NCBI GenBank assembly: GCA_031423955.1
Contig: JANPGJ010000328.1
Coordinates: 1-10,356 of the forward strand
Reading direction: 5' to 3'
From: JAEUOS01 sp031423955
GTDB lineage: Bacteria > Pseudomonadota > Gammaproteobacteria > Burkholderiales > JAEUOS01
Length of the DNA stretch: 10,356 nucleotides
The translations under genes were made by a program, and so were the position numbers. Position 1 is the first letter of the stretch. Each line of letters begins with the position of its first letter. This document shows, one piece after another, positions 7,520 through 10,356 of the stretch. A model generated the notes under the pieces. That model did no database searches. It saw only the letters and a program-made list of their open reading frames with translations, and was not told the origin of the DNA.

Positions 7520-8184
7520 ACAATGCGATGAACGCCGCTGATTCCTCCCGTGCCGCCCAGCCCCTGTCACCCCTGATCCAGTTGATCGATGATGACGAGG
7601 CGGTTCGCAGCAGCCTTGCGCTGCTCATTGGCACCGTGGGCCTGCGCGTGCAAGGGTGGGCCGATCCGGTGGCCTTTCTTGAGAAGTTTGATCGCGAGAG
7701 CATTGGCGCCATCGTGCTCGATGTGCGCATGCCGGGCCTCTCCGGTCTTGCCGTGCTCGAGCGCCTTGTCGCGCAAGGCGTGGACCAGCCGATCATCATG
7801 CTCACCGGCCATGGCACTGTGGAGATGTGCCGCCGTGCCTTCAAGTCGGGGGCGGCCGAGTTTCTGGAGAAACCGGTCAATGATGAAGCCCTGATCGACG
7901 CTTTGCAGCACGCGGTGCGCCAGCATGTGCGCTCGCGCCAGAGGCACCAGGCCGATCGTGCCGCGCGCGAACGCCATGCGCAGCTCTCCGAGCGCGAACG
8001 GGAGGTCCTGGGTCTGATCGTCGAAGGGCTGACCAACAAGGAAATCGGACGCGCCCTGGCACTTTCCCCGCGTACCGTGGAGACCCATCGCGCCCACCTG
8101 TTTGCCAAACTGGAAGTCGATTCGCTGGCGCACCTGATCCGCGGTTACGCCAGCCTGGTGGAGCAACAGGACGGCAGCGCGTGA
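7516..8184 (+). CDS. FixJ/NarL-type response regulator
   Basis: The protein has 222 residues. The receiver domain (about 20-135) has the acidic triad D25-D26-D27, the phosphorylation site D69 in IVLDVRMPG, T97 in MLTGHGT and K119 in FLEKPV, all as in active receivers. A charged linker (about 136-155) leads to a LuxR-type helix-turn-helix (about 156-215), with LSEREREVLGLIVEGLTNKE and the recognition region LSPRTVETHRAHLFAKL. The receiver and linker resemble FixJ more than NarL. Its ATG overlaps the kinase TGA (ATGA at 7516-7519), so the two are probably translationally coupled and form a cognate pair. It should bind DNA as a dimer when phosphorylated. The nearest targets may be the genes on either side, but no operator could be identified. 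Confidence 0.92.
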   Translation: MNNAMNAADSSRAAQPLSPLIQLIDDDEAVRSSLALLIGTVGLRVQGWADPVAFLEKFDRESIGAIVLDVRMPGLSGLAVLERLVAQGVDQPIIMLTGHGTVEMCRRAFKSGAAEFLEKPVNDEALIDALQHAVRQHVRSRQRHQADRAARERHAQLSEREREVLGLIVEGLTNKEIGRALALSPRTVETHRAHLFAKLEVDSLAHLIRGYASLVEQQDGSA

Positions 8185-8305
8185 GCCGCGTCGCGCGTAG
8201 TTCTACGGAGCCGGCGGCGTAGCCGTGCGGATGGTGCCAAGAGGCCTGACTGCATAAAGTTCCCCCACGGTTAATCGAACCGGATCAACACCTCTGGAGA
8301 ACTCC

Positions 8306-8797
8306 ATGCGTCGCTTCGCTGCAACCCTCGTTCTGGCTGCCTGTGCAGCCACTTCCACCGCAAACGCCCAGGCCGTACGCACCGAGCGCAACATGTCGCT
8401 CGAGCTGGCCAACCAGATCGCCGCCGCAACCGTGGCCGCCTGCACCGCCGGCGGATACAACGTCACCGCGACCGTGGTGGACCGCGCCGGGACCGTGCGC
8501 GCCGTGCAGCGCGCCGACAATGCCGGCCCGCACACCATTGCTGCCAGCTTCGGCAAGGCGTTCACCTCCGCTTCCGCACGCAATACCACCCTGGCAATGA
8601 TGGAAGGCGCGCAGAAAAACCCCGCTGCCGCAAACCTGGTCTACATCCCCGGTTTCCTTCTGGTCGGTGGTGGCGTGCCAGTCCGCGTCGGCAACGAGGT
8701 GATTGGCGCGGTGGGCGTGGGTGGCGCACCCGGCGGCCATCTGGACGAACAATGCGCGACCGCCGCGCTGGACAAAGTCAAGGACCTGTTGAAGTAA
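8306..8797 (+). CDS. Exported GlcG/HbpS-family (DUF336) heme-binding protein
   Basis: The protein has 163 residues. A signal peptide covers about 1-21 with probable cleavage at TANA/Q. A lipobox-like LAAC (10-13) also occurs, but the hydrophobic part before it is short, so a lipoprotein is the less likely option. The mature part has the family pattern: TATVVDRAGTVRAVQRADNA (54-73), FGKAFTSASAR (82-92), IPGFLLVGGGVPVRVG (114-129), and VIGAVGVGGAPGG..DEQCATAAL (132-155). GlcG/HbpS proteins are small, oligomeric, and several bind heme; HbpS of Streptomyces acts with the SenS-SenR two-component system. GGAGA (8296-8300) lies 5 bases before the ATG and decides the start. It lies 121 bases after the response regulator, more than the other gaps in the group, so it may have its own promoter. 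The ankyrin gene follows after 15 bases. Heme binding is inferred from the family and not shown here. Confidence 0.88.
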   Translation: MRRFAATLVLAACAATSTANAQAVRTERNMSLELANQIAAATVAACTAGGYNVTATVVDRAGTVRAVQRADNAGPHTIAASFGKAFTSASARNTTLAMMEGAQKNPAAANLVYIPGFLLVGGGVPVRVGNEVIGAVGVGGAPGGHLDEQCATAALDKVKDLLK

Positions 8798-8812
8798 TCC
8801 CGAGTCCTCGCC

Positions 8813-9559
8813 ATGCACACCCCGCATCCTGTGGTTTTCCGGCGCCCATTGCGCCGGTTGCTCCGCGCCGTCATGTCGGTCGCGGCATGCGGGGCGTTCA
8901 TCACCCCCTTCCTGACTGCCACCCCCGCCACGGCTCAAGTACCGCCCGACGCACAGGAAGTCGCGCGCTTTGGCCCGCTGCACGCGGCTGCGCATCGCGG
9001 CAACGTGGCCGCGATCGAGGCGGCCGCCGCTGCCAGGGCGGACCTGAACGGGCGCGACAGCCATGGCCGGACACCGCTGCACGTGGCGGTATTCGCGCGC
9101 CAGCGTGACGCGGTGCGAGCCTTGGTGAAAGCGGGTGCGAACATCAATCTGCTGGAAAACGACCGCTACGATGGCATCACCATTGCTGCCGTGGCGGATG
9201 ACGAAGAAACGCTGCGCCTTCTGATCCAGCTTGGGGCCAGCGCCAAACTGACCACCAGCCGCTATGACGGCACTGCCCTGATTGCCGCCGCGCATCTGGG
9301 GCACGACGGCGTGGTGCGCCAACTGATCGCGGCCGGCGCGCCGCTTGACCACGTCAACAACCTGCACTGGACTGCCGTGATCGAAGCCATCGTGCTCGGA
9401 GATGGCGGCAAGCGCCATCAGGCTACGCTGGAAGCGCTGGTCAAGGCCGGCGCGAACCTGCAACTGCCAGACCGCGCCGGCAACACGCCACTCACGCTGG
9501 CCCGCCAGCGCGGCTACCTGCCCATGGCGCGCATGCTTGAGTCTGCAGGGGCTCGCTGA
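8813..9559 (+). CDS. Exported ankyrin-repeat protein
   Basis: The protein has 248 residues. A basic N-terminus (R10, R11, R14, R15, R18) and a hydrophobic stretch (about 19-34) end in an ATPATA/Q-like cleavage region (about 36-42), so it is probably periplasmic. About six ankyrin repeats follow: 54-82 (GPLHAAAHRGN), 85-115 (GRTPLHVAVFARQRDAVRAL), 119-150 (DGITIAAVADDEETLRLLI), 152-182 (DGTALIAAAHLGHDGVVRQL), 183-220 (WTAVIEAIVLG, with an extra GGKRHQ), and 222-248 (GNTPLTLARQRG). Ankyrin repeats are protein-binding scaffolds with no enzymatic role of their own. The gene begins 15 bases after the GlcG/HbpS-like gene and is probably cotranscribed. The spacing suggests the two exported proteins work together, but no partner can be named from sequence. 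No strong ribosome site is seen; the ATG at 8813 is chosen for the signal peptide. Confidence 0.85.
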   Translation: MHTPHPVVFRRPLRRLLRAVMSVAACGAFITPFLTATPATAQVPPDAQEVARFGPLHAAAHRGNVAAIEAAAAARADLNGRDSHGRTPLHVAVFARQRDAVRALVKAGANINLLENDRYDGITIAAVADDEETLRLLIQLGASAKLTTSRYDGTALIAAAHLGHDGVVRQLIAAGAPLDHVNNLHWTAVIEAIVLGDGGKRHQATLEALVKAGANLQLPDRAGNTPLTLARQRGYLPMARMLESAGAR

Positions 9560-9656
9560 CCTTTGACACCAGTCCGCGGAGTGAACGATCGGCGTGACCA
9601 GCGCACCGGTTGCGGCGACAGGTGCGGCAGGCGCGCTGCGTTAGCGGCCCGCGAGC

Positions 9657-10356
9657 CTACTCCGCCTTGGCGCCGGAAATCTTCACCACCTTCGCCATGC
9701 GCTCGAAATCGCCGCGCAGCAGGCGCGTGAATTCGTCGGGCGAGAGCGCCTGCGGATCGATGCCCTGCTTGTCAAGCCGCTCCAGCACCGCCGGCGACTT
9801 CAGCAACTGGCCGACGGCGCCATTGACGCGCTCGACTTCGGCGCGCGGCACGCCGGCCGGCCCGAGCAGGCCGAACCAGGAATCGAACTCGTAACCTGGC
9901 AGGCCGCTCTCGGCGATCGCCGCCACCTCCGGCAAGTACTTGCTGCGCTTGGCGGTGGTCACCCCGAGCAGGCGAATGCGCGCATCCTTGACGAATGACA
10001 GCGCGCCGATCGATGCCGCGATCACCGCCTGCGCACGGCCCGACAGCACTTCGTTGATCGCCTCGCCGGTGGCCTTGAGCGGCACATGCACCATGTCGAT
10101 TGCGGCCAGGCCGCAAAAGTAGGCCATCGAAAGGTGGGTCGCGCTGCCGACACCGGCGGTGGCGTAGTTCATCTTGCCAGGGTTCGCCTTGGCATATCGG
10201 ATGAACTCCGCCACGGTCCTGGCCGGCACCTCGGGATGAATCATCAACACATAGCCGGCACTGCCGATATGCGCCATCGGCGTGAAATCCTTTTGCGGAT
10301 CGTAGGCCAGTTTGGCGTACAGCGAACCGTTGATGTTGTGGCTGGCGGCGGCCAGG
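9657..10356 (-). CDS. Bug/TctC-family tripartite tricarboxylate-type solute-binding protein, 5' partial
   Basis: The frame stays open to the right edge (first visible residues LAAASHNINGSLYAKL), so the N-terminus and signal peptide lie outside. The 232 visible residues carry the Bug/TctC pattern: NGSLYAKLAYDPQKDFTPMA, MIHPEVPARTVAEFI, NPGKMNYATAGVGSATHLSM, MVHVPLKATGEAINEVLSG, IRLLGVTTAKRSKYLPEV, LPGYEFDSWFGLLGPAGVPR, and a typical C-terminus. These periplasmic proteins bind carboxylates and similar small acids, sometimes serving TctA/TctB permeases and often encoded as orphans in Burkholderiales. About 90 residues are probably missing at the N-terminus. It converges on the ankyrin gene, with 97 bases between the stops and no clear terminator there. 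The ligand cannot be deduced. Confidence 0.9.
   Translation of the reverse strand, partial: LAAASHNINGSLYAKLAYDPQKDFTPMAHIGSAGYVLMIHPEVPARTVAEFIRYAKANPGKMNYATAGVGSATHLSMAYFCGLAAIDMVHVPLKATGEAINEVLSGRAQAVIAASIGALSFVKDARIRLLGVTTAKRSKYLPEVAAIAESGLPGYEFDSWFGLLGPAGVPRAEVERVNGAVGQLLKSPAVLERLDKQGIDPQALSPDEFTRLLRGDFERMAKVVKISGAKAE

Noticed and set aside
8203..8222. CTACG/CGTAG hairpin after the response regulator
   Set aside because: A 5-base stem with a 10-base loop and no T run is expected by chance in GC-rich DNA.
8285..9463. Long minus-strand open frame of 392 codons
   Set aside because: It lies antisense to the GlcG/HbpS-like and ankyrin genes, both with clear family motifs. Its translation has no recognisable domain; GC-rich third positions commonly create such frames.
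9602..9626. CGCACC/GGTGCG inverted repeat between the ankyrin and Bug/TctC genes as a terminator
   Set aside because: The stem is only 6 bases, the loop 13 bases, and there is no T run on either side.

Overview
The window looks like part of a GC-rich betaproteobacterial chromosome, most likely from the Burkholderiales. The evidence is high GC with GC-rich third codon positions, a Bug/TctC-type periplasmic solute-binding protein at the right edge, and a FixL/FixJ-style two-component pair with NMT1-like binding proteins. This assignment rests on gene content and was not tested by a search.

Left part (1-3300), accessory and defence-like. A DUF262-DUF1524 protein of the GmrSD restriction type (2-1537, N-terminus outside the window) is followed at once by a decayed IS91-family transposase (about 1559-2502). 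That remnant carries a frameshift, an internal stop, a lost zinc-ligand cysteine and a lost terminal stop. Next comes a compact RelE/HigB-like toxin and XRE antitoxin operon (2655-3276). It has a good sigma70-type promoter whose -10 box lies inside a perfect inverted repeat. The -10 box is so close to the toxin GTG that the mRNA should be leaderless. A hairpin with a short T run follows the antitoxin.

Middle (3277-3831). About 555 bases hold no convincing gene.

Right part (3832-9559), six consecutive plus-strand genes. Two tandem, homologous periplasmic binding proteins of the NMT1/SsuA-like type come first. The first is broken by a one-base frameshift in a T5 run. They are followed by a membrane histidine kinase, a FixJ/NarL-type response regulator overlapping it by ATGA, an exported GlcG/HbpS-like heme-binding-family protein, and an exported ankyrin-repeat protein. 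No transporter permease or ATPase is present in the window. The arrangement therefore suggests a signalling module in which periplasmic proteins feed a two-component system, and not a simple uptake operon. That reading is inference.

Right edge (9657-10356, minus strand). A Bug/TctC-family binding protein, missing its N-terminus beyond the window, converges on the ankyrin gene.
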